In this document: piece by piece, positions 14,932-14,946 of the stretch
Position numbering within the stretch: position 1 is the stretch's first letter
Layout: each line of letters opens with the position of its first letter
Assembly (NCBI GenBank): GCA_035504735.1
Contig: DATJRJ010000138.1
Span: 1 to 14,946 of the forward strand
DNA length: 14,946 nucleotides
Origin: JAJPIG01 sp035504735
GTDB lineage: Bacteria; Desulfobacterota; Binatia; Binatales; Binataceae
Direction: 5' to 3'
Made by a program: the position numbers and the translations under genes
Notes under the pieces: generated by a model
Database searches by the model: none
What the model was told of the DNA's origin: nothing
Seen by the model: the letters and a program-made list of their open reading frames with translations, nothing else

Positions 14932-14946
14932 CATTGGAGCGGAATA
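14932..14946 (+). other. Right edge of window, no gene seen
   Basis: These 15 bases follow the plsC terminator. GGAGCGGAATA could be a ribosome binding site for a rightward gene beyond the window, but nothing further can be read. Confidence 0.3.

Overview
This window is about 15 kb of GC-rich, densely packed bacterial chromosome. It is entirely housekeeping and metabolic in character: no tRNA or rRNA gene, insertion sequence, phage gene, CRISPR array or integrase is visible. Codon use looks uniform, coding density is very high, and the longest gene-free stretch is about 170 bases. The content suggests an aerobic, environmental Gram-negative-type bacterium: a heme A pathway for an aa3-type oxidase, a Rieske oxygenase, an acyl-CoA synthetase, a 3-hydroxyacyl-CoA dehydrogenase and a signal-peptide protein. 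An uncultured soil lineage (deltaproteobacterium-, Binatota- or Acidobacteria-like) is my guess, but no marker gene here settles it.

Layout from left to right. (1) 1-2577, minus strand: an operon of a UbiD-family prFMN decarboxylase followed by a Rieske non-heme-iron oxygenase alpha subunit that runs off the left edge. A good sigma70-like promoter precedes it. The pair fits aromatic-acid catabolism. (2) 2746-4908, plus strand: a large polytopic membrane protein resembling GT-C glycosyltransferases, started by TTG. (3) 4905-8762, minus strand: ctaA, ctaB, a DUF420 membrane protein and an MFS transporter, in that order of transcription. ctaA and ctaB overlap by ATGA; this is the heme A branch serving cytochrome oxidase. 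(4) 8919-10709, plus strand: a long-chain acyl-CoA synthetase. (5) 10748-12519, minus strand: 3-hydroxyacyl-CoA dehydrogenase, a 76-residue stand-alone Lrp/AsnC ligand-binding (RAM) domain, and greA. (6) 12690-13541, plus strand: an FTR1-family iron permease with a Fur-box-like palindrome at its promoter. (7) 13462-13989, minus strand: a small exported protein of unknown function whose 3' end overlaps the permease gene by 80 bases. (8) 14089-14883, plus strand: a PlsC-like acyltransferase that appears leaderless and ends in a strong intrinsic terminator.

Several genes touch on lipid metabolism (acyl-CoA synthetase, hydroxyacyl-CoA dehydrogenase, PlsC), and others on aerobic respiration and iron (ctaA, ctaB, DUF420, FTR1). 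They lie in separate transcription units, so joint regulation is not implied. I did not find a convincing new multi-gene system. The most unusual points are the lone RAM domain gene, the terminator-like hairpin just ahead of the dehydrogenase start, the 80-base convergent coding overlap, and the -10 box placed so that plsC would be leaderless.
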